From contig NZ_BMCE01000005.1 in assembly GCF_014635025.1 (NCBI RefSeq), positions 1 through 64,000 of the forward strand: 64,000 nucleotides of DNA, in the 5' to 3' direction. Each line of letters opens with the position of its first letter. Within the stretch, counting starts at the first letter, position 1. A program made the translations under genes and the position numbers. Positions 1 through 8,044 of the stretch are shown here, one piece after another. Source of the stretch: Fictibacillus barbaricus. GTDB taxonomy: Bacteria; Bacillota; Bacilli; Bacillales; Fictibacillaceae. Under the pieces are notes generated by a model that was given only the letters and a program-made list of their open reading frames with translations, was not told the DNA's origin and did no database searches.

Positions 1-151
1 CCCAAATGACAGTGTCGGCAGTACTCAGAATTTCTTTCGCGTGTTTCTCCAAATCAGCATCGTAGGTAACCCAGCCAATGTCCATTTCACCATTCGGCCC
101 TTCTACAAAACCGTCAAGCGATGCGTGCAGAAATAGAACGAGTTTTCTCAT
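1..151 (-). CDS. Dihydrofolate reductase family protein (RibD C-terminal-like), 3' part outside window
   Basis: Only the first 50 codons are present; the gene runs off the left edge. The visible N-terminus starts MRKLVLFLHASLDGFVEGPNG, the typical first strand and 'S-L-D-G' loop of the stand-alone RibD C-terminal/DHFR-like reductases (B. subtilis YyaP type). These are NADPH-binding cytoplasmic proteins, mostly of unknown substrate. The start ATG (149-151) has AAGGAG about 9 bases upstream on the minus strand. Family call is sound; the specific reaction cannot be inferred from the fragment. Confidence 0.7.
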   Translation of the reverse strand, partial: MRKLVLFLHASLDGFVEGPNGEMDIGWVTYDADLEKHAKEILSTADTVIW

Positions 152-301
152 TTTCAGTACTCCTTTGTTCATGAGGGATATCTACATTATACATTTACTA
201 CATTTTAGCATAATTCAACTTGGGTTGATTCTTATGGATTGCTATACTAGCAGTTTAGAATCATGGCTCTGTTATCTTTTGTGTTGATTTCAAGCCAAAG
301 A

Positions 302-326
302 AAAAAGACCTTTGTGGTCTTTTCGT
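302..326 (-). terminator. Intrinsic terminator of the 331-726 gene
   Basis: On the minus strand an AAAAGACC / GGTCTTTT stem with loop ACAAA is followed by a T-rich tract, directly after the stop codon of the membrane protein gene. Confidence 0.75.
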
Positions 327-330
327 AATA

Positions 331-726
331 TTATTTTTCAATTGCTAATCTGAATACCAAAAGTGCTAGTAAACTGGTTATTGGAGTCATTACCATTGTT
401 TCCAAGCCAGAGCTTGAAACTAAATTTCCTATTGTATTAAGCACCATAAGTCCAAACATTACCCATGTACCGACTTTTACAGTTCTTTTGAACTTTCCTT
501 TGAAAATATATCCCGCTTTTACAGCAATAATTGAAATAAAAAGTGTTTGCGCAACTATCGAAATACTTTCAAAGATGATTAAATCCGCCGTACTCTTTAA
601 TCGTCCTCCCCAAACAAAATGATGTGGTACAATTTTTAGAAGTATCAGTATATGCATTAAAAGCGCTAATGTATTGATAGTGATTATAATATTACTTGCC
701 AGTTTAAAGCTAATGAATTTTTTCAT
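331..726 (-). CDS. Small four-helix integral membrane protein, unknown function
   Basis: 131 residues with four predicted membrane helices (roughly residues 8-30, 45-70, 83-103 and 108-128) and no obvious catalytic motif. I do not recognise the family. The start ATG has GAGGAGTGG five bases upstream. It is a single minus-strand gene with its own terminator, at the left edge of the repeat-rich region and not followed by a member of the repeat family, so it is probably not one of the cassette-like units. Confidence 0.6.
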   Translation of the reverse strand: MKKFISFKLASNIIITINTLALLMHILILLKIVPHHFVWGGRLKSTADLIIFESISIVAQTLFISIIAVKAGYIFKGKFKRTVKVGTWVMFGLMVLNTIGNLVSSSGLETMVMTPITSLLALLVFRLAIEK

Positions 727-851
727 TTCCCACTCCTCATTAGTTGAGCTTTACTTAATTTTAATGACTCTAAATGCAATTTATTCAACCATTAAGGATT
801 TATGTTGATGGGAAGGTCGTATTAAAGCTGAAATTATGTTTTTTATTTATC

Positions 852-906
852 TTGTTCAACAATCGGGTGCATTTCTGTAACAAGAAATTTGCTCTTTTTT
901 ATGAAA
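852..906 (+). repeat. AACGGGTGC-family intergenic repeat, copy 1 (long type)
   Basis: TTCAACAATCGGGTGCATTT left arm, then a GCATTTCTGTAACAAGAAATTTGC hairpin-like core (two sides of one imperfect stem) and a T-run. It is followed at 901-925 by a degenerate short-type unit (ACGGCCAGATTAC). Lies upstream of the EamA gene. Confidence 0.85.
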
Positions 907-1014
907 ACGGCCAGATTACTGAGTGCAAAGAAGATATGAACAAAACTGGTGTGTTTTGCTACAATTACTAATTGTACGTTAATCAAGAGAAGAACAGCAG
1001 AAAGAGGAAAATTA

Positions 1015-1914
1015 ATGACCATATTTATGTACATATTTTGTTTGATTGTATGGGGACTTAACTTTATTGCAGTAAAAATTCAAGGAACTCCAGTCAGCTT
1101 GGAGTTATCCTTAACGTATCGTTTAGTTATGACAGCCTTTTTATTTTTACTTCTTGTTGGGTTCCTTCGACCAAAGGGGAGGCCAACAAGAAAAGATATC
1201 TCATTTGTAATGGTGTTTGGTATATGTAACTTTGCATTAAGCTACTTATGCCTTTATTACGCTACAATTTTGAGTTCTGCTGCAATTGTAACATTGGTTT
1301 TTTCGTTAAAAGTGATTTTAACCCCAATTGCTCTCCGGATTTTTTTAAAAGAAAAGTTACATTCACGGGTTTTGTTTGGGGGAATTTTAGGTGTATTGGG
1401 CGTGTGTATTCTCATATATCCAACTTTGAACAATTTCCAAGGGTTCAATGATATAAGAGGAATTTTAGTTGCGATCTTAGGTACGATTCTTACAGCAGTT
1501 GGTGACGCCAGCTCGGCAAGAAATGCAAGACAGAAGGTTAATCCTATCTATGCAAATGCAATTGGATTTACAGTGGGCAGTATATTGATGGGAGTAATTG
1601 TATTATTTCAAGGACAAGAATTTATACTTCCAACATCGGTTTCATACTTATCTGCCTTGATATATTTAACCCTGGTTGCTTCATTTGCAGCATGGTTATT
1701 CTATTTAAAGCTTGTAGAAAAAATTGGAGGAGCTCAAAGTGGCTATATGGTTGCACTTTTCCCGGCGATTGGAGGGATAGCTTCCGTTTTGATCGGTGAG
1801 TCAGATCCATCATTGTATTTGTTTGCTGGTTGCTTTTCTAGCTGTATTGGCGCAGCAATTGCTTTAGGGTTTGGAATTAGAAAGCAGAATGTGAAGATAG
1901 CTGTACAGGATTAA
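1015..1914 (+). CDS. EamA/DMT-family transporter
   Basis: 299 residues, ten predicted membrane helices in two EamA halves, the usual size and layout of drug/metabolite exporters of the DMT superfamily. The N-terminus (MTIFMYIFCLIVWGLNFIAV) is the characteristic first helix with the W-G-x-N motif. ATG at 1015 is chosen over an in-frame upstream start because AGAGGAAA lies 8 bases before it. The substrate cannot be read from sequence; relatives export amino acids or small metabolites. It is bracketed by repeat copies 1 and 2 in the same orientation, so it forms one single-gene unit of the cassette-like array. Confidence 0.85.
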   Translation: MTIFMYIFCLIVWGLNFIAVKIQGTPVSLELSLTYRLVMTAFLFLLLVGFLRPKGRPTRKDISFVMVFGICNFALSYLCLYYATILSSAAIVTLVFSLKVILTPIALRIFLKEKLHSRVLFGGILGVLGVCILIYPTLNNFQGFNDIRGILVAILGTILTAVGDASSARNARQKVNPIYANAIGFTVGSILMGVIVLFQGQEFILPTSVSYLSALIYLTLVASFAAWLFYLKLVEKIGGAQSGYMVALFPAIGGIASVLIGESDPSLYLFAGCFSSCIGAAIALGFGIRKQNVKIAVQD

Positions 1915-1996
1915 TTTAATGATAGGTTCTCAGGTTATTGACAAGAATCCAGAAGAAAATCTAACTATTTAATTAACTTAATAGAAGCTATAGTAA

Positions 1997-2043
1997 TCTT
2001 CAACAATCGGGTGCATATCTGTAACAAGATATACACCCTATTT
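1997..2043 (+). repeat. AACGGGTGC-family intergenic repeat, copy 2 (long type)
   Basis: TCTTCAACAATCGGGTGC followed by ATATCTGTAACAAGATAT, a perfect ATATCT/AGATAT stem, then ACACCC. It lies 82 bases after the EamA stop. The remaining intergenic sequence to 2259 shows no gene. Confidence 0.85.
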
Positions 2044-2259
2044 ATGTAGTGTATCCATATCGAATAAATCCTGAGTTAATTGCAGGTTTGTATTAAAACA
2101 GCAACAAGGATTTTCACTAATGCCTTTCATTTTAAGGGAAGTAAAAATCCATCTATTTTTACCATTATTCTTTGAAAAGGATAACCCCTAAATCATATAG
2201 AATCTCATAGTAGTGATTAGGATACAATTTTACACGATTAAAAAATAAAGGAGATAACT

Positions 2260-3075
2260 ATGTTAACGAAAAAACAACTTCAAGATATAAAAAATCTACA
2301 AAAAGTGTGCGAGACACATGATAATTTACAGCTAAAACTTAACTGGGATATGCTAGAGAACCGCGACTCTTATCAACTAGACTTTCTTCATTATGAAAAA
2401 GACGAACTTGTCGCGTTTTTAGGTTTGTATCCTTTTGGATCTACAGTCGAAGTTTGCGGTATGGTAAAACCAAGTGAACGACGGAAGGGACACTTCCATC
2501 TGTTGTTCCAAAAAGGAATGGAAACAGCTAAACAAAAACAATATAAAAAAATCTTATTGAATACACCGGCGGGATCAAATGCAGCAAAAGCATTTTTGTA
2601 TAAAGTAGGTGCTAATTATAAATTTTCAGAACATCAAATGGTGTGGCAAGTAAGAACATTAGAACCAGTAGAGGGTTTAACACTTCGACAAGCAAAAGTA
2701 GATGATTTAGACATGCGTATACGTTTATCCGTTGAAGCATTCGGAATGACCCAAGAAGATGCCCTATCGATGGAACATTCGTTCGACAAAGAGGGGAACA
2801 CCGATATGTTAATGATCGATGTGAATGGAAAAACAGTAGGGAAAATTCGTGTTTCACGAAAAGATGGGCAAGCTTGGATATATGGGTTTTCCATTTTGCC
2901 AGAGCATCAAGGTAAAGGAATCGGCAGGAAAGTGTTGCGCCGAGTCATAAAAGATCAAAGTTCAGCTGGGCATTCGGTACACTTAGAAGTTGAAACGAAA
3001 AATGACCATGCTCTTGGATTATATAAAGCAGTAGGATTCAAAGTTGTACATTCACAGGATTATTATACGTATTAA
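2260..3075 (+). CDS. Tandem GNAT-domain N-acetyltransferase
   Basis: 271 residues made of two GNAT folds. The N-terminal half (about 40-130) has a degenerate acetyl-CoA loop (ERRKGHFHLL); the C-terminal half (about 140-271) carries a clear motif A, PEHQGKGIGRKVLRRV, the Q/R-x-x-G-x-G/A pyrophosphate-binding loop. The expected reaction is transfer of acetyl from acetyl-CoA to an amine; the acceptor is unknown. AAAGGAGATAACT precedes the ATG. It is a lone gene between repeat copies 2 and 3. One active and one decayed half is common in two-domain GNATs. Confidence 0.85.
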   Translation: MLTKKQLQDIKNLQKVCETHDNLQLKLNWDMLENRDSYQLDFLHYEKDELVAFLGLYPFGSTVEVCGMVKPSERRKGHFHLLFQKGMETAKQKQYKKILLNTPAGSNAAKAFLYKVGANYKFSEHQMVWQVRTLEPVEGLTLRQAKVDDLDMRIRLSVEAFGMTQEDALSMEHSFDKEGNTDMLMIDVNGKTVGKIRVSRKDGQAWIYGFSILPEHQGKGIGRKVLRRVIKDQSSAGHSVHLEVETKNDHALGLYKAVGFKVVHSQDYYTY

Positions 3076-3147
3076 CATAAAAACAAGTAGACCTGATGCA
3101 GAGAAGTTTTGATAGATTATCTTATGATATAAAATAATGAGACTTTT

Positions 3148-3222
3148 CTTATTCAACAAACGGGTGCGATTGTTGCACAAGGCAGTTGCCGTTACTCAAG
3201 AGTGGCAGTTTAGTTGAATAAG
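3148..3222 (+). repeat. AACGGGTGC-family intergenic repeat, copy 3 (composite, most attC-like)
   Basis: Perfect 10-bp outer inverted repeat CTTATTCAAC (3148-3157) / GTTGAATAAG (3213-3222) enclosing AAACGGGTGC and about 46 further bases with internal hairpins. The outer heptamers ATTCAAC and GTTGAAT match the integron attC consensus RYYYAAC and GTTRRRY. At 75 bp this is the copy closest to attC size. Confidence 0.85.
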
Positions 3223-3272
3223 GGATATTAAGTTTATTAAACGAATATTGTAATTGAAGGGGTGGTAGGAGT

Positions 3273-3731
3273 ATGGAAAATGTAATTAATCAAATAAACC
3301 ACTGGATACAATCATTACCAAAAGAGTACAACTCAATGTCTGAAATAGAAATATCTAATCGACCATCACCAAATAAATGGTCTAAAAAAGAAATCCTAGG
3401 ACATCTTTGTGACTCTGCAATAAATAATATTGAGAGGTTTGTAAAAATTCAATATGCAGAACAACCTTATGTTATCCAGTCGTATAATCAAGAACAATGG
3501 GTGGTAGTTCAGAATTATCAAGATAGACCACTTAATGAAATTCTAAATCTTTTTCAAACACTAAATAAGCAAGTTATAAATATAATTATAAATATTCCCG
3601 TCAAGAAATTATCTTATCTTTGTAATATTGGTAATAACCATCAAAAAACATTAGAGTGGCTTATACAGGACTACCTTGAACATATGGAACATCATATTAA
3701 CAATCAAATTCTAATTAAAAATAACGACTAA
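3273..3731 (+). CDS. DinB-like four-helix protein
   Basis: 152 residues, mostly helical, with the N-terminal NKWSKKEILGHL element and C-terminal YLEHMEHHINNQ, which place the spaced histidines used for metal binding in DinB/YfiT-like proteins. Some members are mycothiol- or bacillithiol-dependent transferases; which reaction this one performs is not visible. The start has GGTAGGAGT directly upstream. The stop codon is only 12 bases from repeat copy 4, the tight gene-repeat spacing seen across the array. Confidence 0.75.
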   Translation: MENVINQINHWIQSLPKEYNSMSEIEISNRPSPNKWSKKEILGHLCDSAINNIERFVKIQYAEQPYVIQSYNQEQWVVVQNYQDRPLNEILNLFQTLNKQVINIIINIPVKKLSYLCNIGNNHQKTLEWLIQDYLEHMEHHINNQILIKNND

Positions 3732-3743
3732 ATATTAATTTAT

Positions 3744-3806
3744 CTTATTCAACAAACGGGTGCTTTTCTTTATGAAGGAGAAGTGCGTCACGTTAGTTGA
3801 TTCAAG
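3744..3806 (+). repeat. AACGGGTGC-family intergenic repeat, copy 4
   Basis: CTTATTCAACAAACGGGTGC at 3744-3763, a pairable TTTTCTT/GAAGGAGAAG stretch, then TTAGTTGATTCAAGG as the right arm. Lies 12 bases after the DinB-like gene. Confidence 0.85.
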
Positions 3807-3872
3807 GAAAAATTATTAATTTTGTATCGAATAGGTAAGAAAATAGGTTTGGTTTTAATAGAGGTGAATATT

Positions 3873-4076
3873 GTGCTGTTTCATTATCATTTTTGGACCC
3901 CTTTTGTAGAAGAAACAGAAAAATTTTATGAAAATAATGGATTTCGCATATCACAACGTATAGGAAAATACCAAGGAGATTTTCAGATGTTTAATCCTCC
4001 ATTAAAGTGGGATGATTTCCGAGATGATACCAAGGAAGAAATGGTTCATTTAACAAAATTTAAGATTGGTGGATAA
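3873..4076 (+). pseudogene. Truncated VOC/glyoxalase-like gene (N-terminal fragment)
   Basis: GTG at 3873 with GAGGTG six bases upstream opens a 67-codon frame. Its first 55 residues look like the N-terminal beta-alpha-beta module of a vicinal-oxygen-chelate protein (FWTPFVEETEKFYENNGF), but the frame stops after KFKIGG, far short of the usual 120-140 residues, and the following 240 bases contain no continuation. I read it as a broken gene retaining its translation start. Family assignment from a fragment is tentative. Confidence 0.45.
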
Positions 4077-4307
4077 TGTGAAGGTTTTCACTTAAAGTAA
4101 CGAGTTTAGTTCTATAAGAAAAGTGGAAGGTAAATCCAATTACTAGTATATTCATATGTACCAGATCCTTTTTGTGGTCTTTTTCTTGATCGAAGAAAAA
4201 ATTCAGATGAGGGGTATTGTACCAAATAATTTACATTGCTATTATTTTTCAAGAATGTAAAGGTACAATTAATACTTATTTAGTTTATTGATGATAAAAG
4301 ATAATGA

Positions 4308-5060
<753 letters not shown>

Positions 5061-5120
5061 TTCAAGCAATGAAGTTTCTAAAGTTATAGCCCTTATTTAG
5101 ACTTTGTATTGTGAATAAAT

Positions 5121-5155
5121 GTACTTAAACTAACGGGTGCTTTTGTTAAATAAGG
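5121..5155 (+). repeat. AACGGGTGC-family intergenic repeat, copy 5 (short, TTAAAC subtype)
   Basis: ACTTAAACTAACGGGTGCTT then TTGTTAAATAAGG: inverted arms CTTAAAC / GTTAAATAAG around the conserved ACGGGTGC. Same subtype as copy 12. Confidence 0.75.
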
Positions 5156-5166
5156 CTTTGCAATGA

Positions 5167-5222
5167 TCTTCCACAATCGGGTGCATTTCTTCAAGAAGGA
5201 GAAGTGCTCTTTTTTATTGAAC
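5167..5222 (+). repeat. AACGGGTGC-family intergenic repeat, copy 6 (long type with terminator)
   Basis: CTTCCACAATCGG, then the stem GCATTTCTTC / GGAGAAGTGC with loop AAGAA, then TCTTTTTT and the right arm TTATTGAA. The stem plus T-run has the form of an intrinsic terminator. Confidence 0.9.
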
Positions 5223-5274
5223 TTAAGGTACAGTGTTGTTTAAATGGTAACTGCAAATTTTGGAGGTCTGGTTA

Positions 5275-5820
5275 ATGATAAAAGGTATGAATGTTTATAT
5301 AAATCCGGTGGATCGGAGTGAAGTTGAATCTTTACTAGAACTTGAAACAAGGAACAAGGAGTTTTTTAATCAATATGCGCCAAATCGTGATTCTGATTTT
5401 TATACGTTGGAAGGACAAGTGAAAAGACTGGAAAAGATGGAGGAGAACAGAGAAAAGGATTTAGGATACTCCTTTGGTATATACCTTAATGAAAACAATG
5501 AACTCATCGGTCAAATTGGTTTTTTTAAGCTGGAAAGAGGTCCTGCCCAAAAGGCGATGGTAGGATACTCTCTTGATAAAGAGCGGAACGGAAAGGGCTA
5601 TATGACAGAGGCTCTTAAATTAATCGTTGACTTTGGATTCAATCAAATTAAGTTGCATCGAATCGAAGCTGAAGTAATGCCTCATAATATCGGATCCATA
5701 AGAATATTAGAGAAGACTGGATTTCATAAAGAGGGAATTGCAAAGAAAAATGTAATGGTAAACGGAAAGTGGGAAGATCATCAAGTCCTTGCCATTATTA
5801 ATAATAATTATGAGCACTAG
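5275..5820 (+). CDS. RimJ/RimL-type GNAT acetyltransferase (copy A)
   Basis: 181 residues of a single GNAT domain. Motif A is KERNGKGYMTEALKLIVDFG, followed by KLHRIEAEVMPHNIGSIRIL and the LEKTGFHKEG motif B region typical of RimJ/RimL and ribosomal or drug-modifying acetyltransferases. ATG at 5275 has TGGAGG eight bases upstream and is preferred to the in-frame TTG at 5260. A paralogue about three-quarters identical lies at 27318-27860, also flanked by array repeats. Acceptor unknown. Confidence 0.88.
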   Translation: MIKGMNVYINPVDRSEVESLLELETRNKEFFNQYAPNRDSDFYTLEGQVKRLEKMEENREKDLGYSFGIYLNENNELIGQIGFFKLERGPAQKAMVGYSLDKERNGKGYMTEALKLIVDFGFNQIKLHRIEAEVMPHNIGSIRILEKTGFHKEGIAKKNVMVNGKWEDHQVLAIINNNYEH

Positions 5821-5852
5821 TACTCTGCTAGAATATGGTGGACCGTTATTCA

Positions 5853-5905
5853 TATCAAACAATCAGTGCATTTCTTCAGAAGGGAGAAGTGCATTATTAA
5901 TTGAA
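5853..5905 (+). repeat. AACGGGTGC-family intergenic repeat, copy 7 (long type)
   Basis: TATCAAACAATCAGTGCATT, loop, AGGGAGAAGTGC and right arm TTAATTGAA; 33 bases after the GNAT stop. Confidence 0.8.
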
Positions 5906-5992
5906 GTCTTCTTACCAGCAAATGAGAAAATCGAACAAAGAAAATAATTAGAAAGCATCGAGCTAAAGATTTAATTTAGTACTGTTCTACCA

Positions 5993-6022
5993 TCTTCAAC
6001 AAACCGGTGCTTTAGTTGAAGA
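5993..6022 (+). repeat. AACGGGTGC-family intergenic repeat, copy 8 (short palindrome)
   Basis: Perfect 8-bp arms TCTTCAAC (5993-6000) and GTTGAAGA (6015-6022) enclosing AAACCGGTGCTTTA. About 90 bases after copy 7 with no gene between. Confidence 0.8.
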
Positions 6023-6168
6023 AGGAAAACGGTACTCCAAAGGGAATTATATTAAATATTCAAAACTATATTGATTGGTTAGCAACCAGTCGAGATTATA
6101 TTGATAGTAGAAATTGATGGTTTTTTTCATCAGGTGCTTATTTTAGGTAGAAAATGTTCTAAACATGA

Positions 6169-6336
6169 GTTAAAGCAAATGTATATGCAATCAAAAAACT
6201 ATTGTCTGATATCCGAGATTTTCCTGATGTTTTTTGTCGACTCCATAAGTTTGAGCAAATACCTTATGATGAAGAATTAGAAGTCGATTTTGTTATTGAT
6301 ACTGATACTGACAGAATCTATACTCCATCTTATTAA
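6169..6336 (+). pseudogene. C-terminal fragment of an unrecognised protein
   Basis: An open frame of 55 codons with no start codon or ribosome binding site at its left end, ending in TDTDRIYTPSY-stop at 6336. The acidic, gene-like composition (RDFPDVFCRLHKFEQIPYDE) suggests the tail of a real protein. I cannot name the family. Upstream sequence 6060-6168 shows only short broken frames. Repeat copy 9 begins on the stop codon itself, so the tail kept its 3' repeat after the body was lost. Confidence 0.4.
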
Positions 6337-6385
6337 TAAACGGGTGCATTTCTTCAAGAAGGAGAAGTGCATTTTTTATTGAATT
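6331..6385 (+). repeat. AACGGGTGC-family intergenic repeat, copy 9 (long type with terminator)
   Basis: TATTAATAAACGGGTGCATT, stem GCATTTCTTC / GGAGAAGTGC, ATTTTTT and right arm TTATTGAAT. Overlaps the stop codon of the 6169-6336 fragment. Confidence 0.9.
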
Positions 6386-6436
6386 ATAAGAGAGGTATGA
6401 AGGGCATAGGTTAAATTTGATTGGAGAAGATCCTTA

Positions 6437-6508
6437 ATGAATAAACAATTAGCAATTATCTTCTTTTTATTGGCAGCTCTTTTTATAGGGTGGTTATTTT
6501 ATATTTAA
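6437..6508 (+). CDS. 23-residue single-helix membrane microprotein
   Basis: MNKQLAIIFFLLAALFIGWL plus FYI, one membrane helix with a positively charged N-terminus. TTGGAGAAG ends about 8 bases before the ATG, a plausible ribosome binding site. It lies between repeat copies 9 and 10 with nothing else in the interval, so it would be the entire content of one cassette-like unit. Too short for coding statistics; Bacilli do have many such one-helix peptides. Confidence 0.45.
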   Translation: MNKQLAIIFFLLAALFIGWLFYI

Positions 6509-6544
6509 GTATTTTATTACTAAATTAATGGGATAAACAATAAA

Positions 6545-6582
6545 TTCTTATTCCACAAACGGGTGCGTTAATTGAATAAGAA
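6545..6582 (+). repeat. AACGGGTGC-family intergenic repeat, copy 10 (short palindrome)
   Basis: Perfect 9-bp arms TTCTTATTC (6545-6553) and GAATAAGAA (6574-6582) around CACAAACGGGTGCGTTAATT. Confidence 0.88.
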
Positions 6583-6826
6583 TTAGTAAAGAACTTTTTT
6601 ATCTCATAAGAATAGAGAATAGTTACATTTGTTACAGCTAGTAAAGATCTTTCAAATTAATGTTTAATATCAATTTGTTCAAAAACAAATGTATTGGACA
6701 GTTACAGTAAAGAACTTTTTTATTTAACAACAGCATGCATGTTAAATGACAACAAAGTCGGTAACTGCATTGGTACCATACAACTCGAACGTGAACTGAA
6801 CAACTTTGATGTGAACTAAATTTTGT
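6583..6826. other. Gene-free stretch with a 17-bp direct repeat
   Basis: No credible coding frame. AGTAAAGAACTTTTTTA occurs at 6585-6601 and again at 6706-6722, about 120 bases apart, suggesting a small duplication or remnant of an unrecognised unit. The rest is AT-rich. Confidence 0.4.
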
Positions 6827-6856
6827 AACCCCCACTATTAAAAGAGTGGGGGTTTA
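6827..6856 (+). terminator. Intrinsic terminator
   Basis: CCCCCACT / AGTGGGGG stem-like arms around ATTAAA, followed by TTTATT. No complete gene is visible just upstream, so it may be left over from a lost unit. Confidence 0.7.
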
Positions 6857-6878
6857 TTGTGGTTAAAAAATGCTGCAT

Positions 6879-6912
6879 CTTATTCCACAAACGGGCCAGA
6901 TTGTTGAATAAC
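6879..6912 (+). repeat. AACGGGTGC-family intergenic repeat, copy 11 (short, GGGCCAGA variant)
   Basis: TTATTCCAC (6880-6888) and GTTGAATAA (6903-6911) form a near-perfect inverted repeat around AAACGGGCCAGATT. Confidence 0.85.
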
Positions 6913-6970
6913 TCATTTTCAAGATAAATGGATTTTCATGTTAAATATATAGAAGAGATTGTAAAAAAAT

Positions 6971-7006
6971 GTACTTAAACTAAAGGTGCAGGATAGTTGA
7001 ACAAGG
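6971..7006 (+). repeat. AACGGGTGC-family intergenic repeat, copy 12 (short, TTAAAC subtype)
   Basis: GTACTTAAACTAAAGGTGCA then AGTTGAACAAGG; shares the ATGTACTTAAACTA left arm with copy 5. Confidence 0.7.
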
Positions 7007-7136
7007 AAATAGAAATACATTAAATAACATCCGAAAAATAGGGTGAAAAACGGAAAAAAGGATTTTTCATTATTTCATAATCAAAAATTTTATAACATTA
7101 TTCCGATAATAAGGAGTTATTAGTGAGGTGAGGAAA

Positions 7137-8039
7137 ATGAATATTGAAATTCGGAATGCTTATGAAAAAAATCTGAAACAAAAACGGTGGCCTAAAGATA
7201 CCATAGCGGCGGGTCATCGTCATACCGTTGGGATTAAATCTGACGGAACGGTGACGGCCGTGGGTGATAATAAATATGGCCAATGTGATGTAAGCGGCTG
7301 GCGCGATATTGTGTCGGTCGCGGCTGGTAATGTTCATATGGCGACGAACACGGGTAATGCTCATACAATCGGGCTTAAATCGGACGGCACGGTGGTGGCT
7401 TTGGGTTGGAATAAGCATGACCAATGCGATGTAAGCGGCTGGCGCGATATTGTGGCGGTAGCTGCGGGTTGGCGTCGTACCGTCGGGCTTAAATCGGATG
7501 GCACGGTGGTTGCTGTGGGTCGAAATAATGAAGGCGAATGCAATGTGAGTGGCTGGCGCGATATGGTGGTGGTAGCGGCGGGTGACTGGCATACCGTCGG
7601 GCTTAAATCAGACGGCACGGTGACGATTGTGGGTAATAATCGGTATGGCCAATGCAATGTAAGCGGCTGGCGCGACATAGTGGCGGCAGCGGCGGGTTAC
7701 CTTCATACCGTCGGGCTTAAATCGGACGGTACGGTGGCGGCTGTGGGTTGGAATAAGCATGACCAATGCGATGTAAGCGGCTGGCGAGGTATTGTGGCGA
7801 TAGCGGCGGGTAGTAATCATACCATCGGCCTTAAATCGGATGGTACGGTGGTGGCTGTGGGTCGAAATAATAAAGGCCAATGCAATGTAAGCGGCTGGCG
7901 TGATATGGTGGCGGTAGCGGCGGGTTGCGCTCATTCTCTCGGGCTTAAATCGGACGGTACGGTGGTTGCTGTGGGTGATAATGAATATGGACAATGCGAT
8001 GTAAGCGGCTGGCGCGGTATCCAACTGCCAGGTAATTAG
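7137..8039 (+). CDS. RCC1-like repeat protein (seven ~36-residue repeats)
   Basis: 300 residues. After a 25-residue leader come seven repeats of about 36 residues with the consensus HTVGLKSDGTVVAVG then a variable N-x-x-G-Q segment, CNVSGWRDIVAVAAG, the Gly-rich blade motif of RCC1/BLIP-II beta-propellers. The third blade boundary carries an extra NVHMATNTGNA segment. No signal peptide, so probably cytoplasmic; the binding partner is unknown. ATG 7137 follows GAGGTGAGG. The gene is clearly more GC-rich than its neighbours and its repeats are nearly identical at DNA level, signs of recent transfer and of repeat expansion. Repeats 11 and 12 precede it. Confidence 0.8.
   Translation: MNIEIRNAYEKNLKQKRWPKDTIAAGHRHTVGIKSDGTVTAVGDNKYGQCDVSGWRDIVSVAAGNVHMATNTGNAHTIGLKSDGTVVALGWNKHDQCDVSGWRDIVAVAAGWRRTVGLKSDGTVVAVGRNNEGECNVSGWRDMVVVAAGDWHTVGLKSDGTVTIVGNNRYGQCNVSGWRDIVAAAAGYLHTVGLKSDGTVAAVGWNKHDQCDVSGWRGIVAIAAGSNHTIGLKSDGTVVAVGRNNKGQCNVSGWRDMVAVAAGCAHSLGLKSDGTVVAVGDNEYGQCDVSGWRGIQLPGN
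7218..8030 (+). repeat. Tandem ~108-bp DNA repeats inside the RCC1-like gene
   Basis: Units containing CGTCGGGCTTAAATCGGACG and AATGTAAGCGGCTGGCGCGA recur about every 108 bases, seven times. They are prone to unequal recombination, which would change blade number. Confidence 0.8.
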
Positions 8040-8044
8040 TTTTA

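Noticed and set aside
774-1034. Open frames on both strands overlapping repeat copy 1
   Set aside because: They read through the intergenic repeat and lack ribosome binding sites; the EamA start at 1015 explains the region.
7218-8030. CRISPR array
   Set aside because: The repeats are about 108 bp, abut one another without spacers and encode protein blades.
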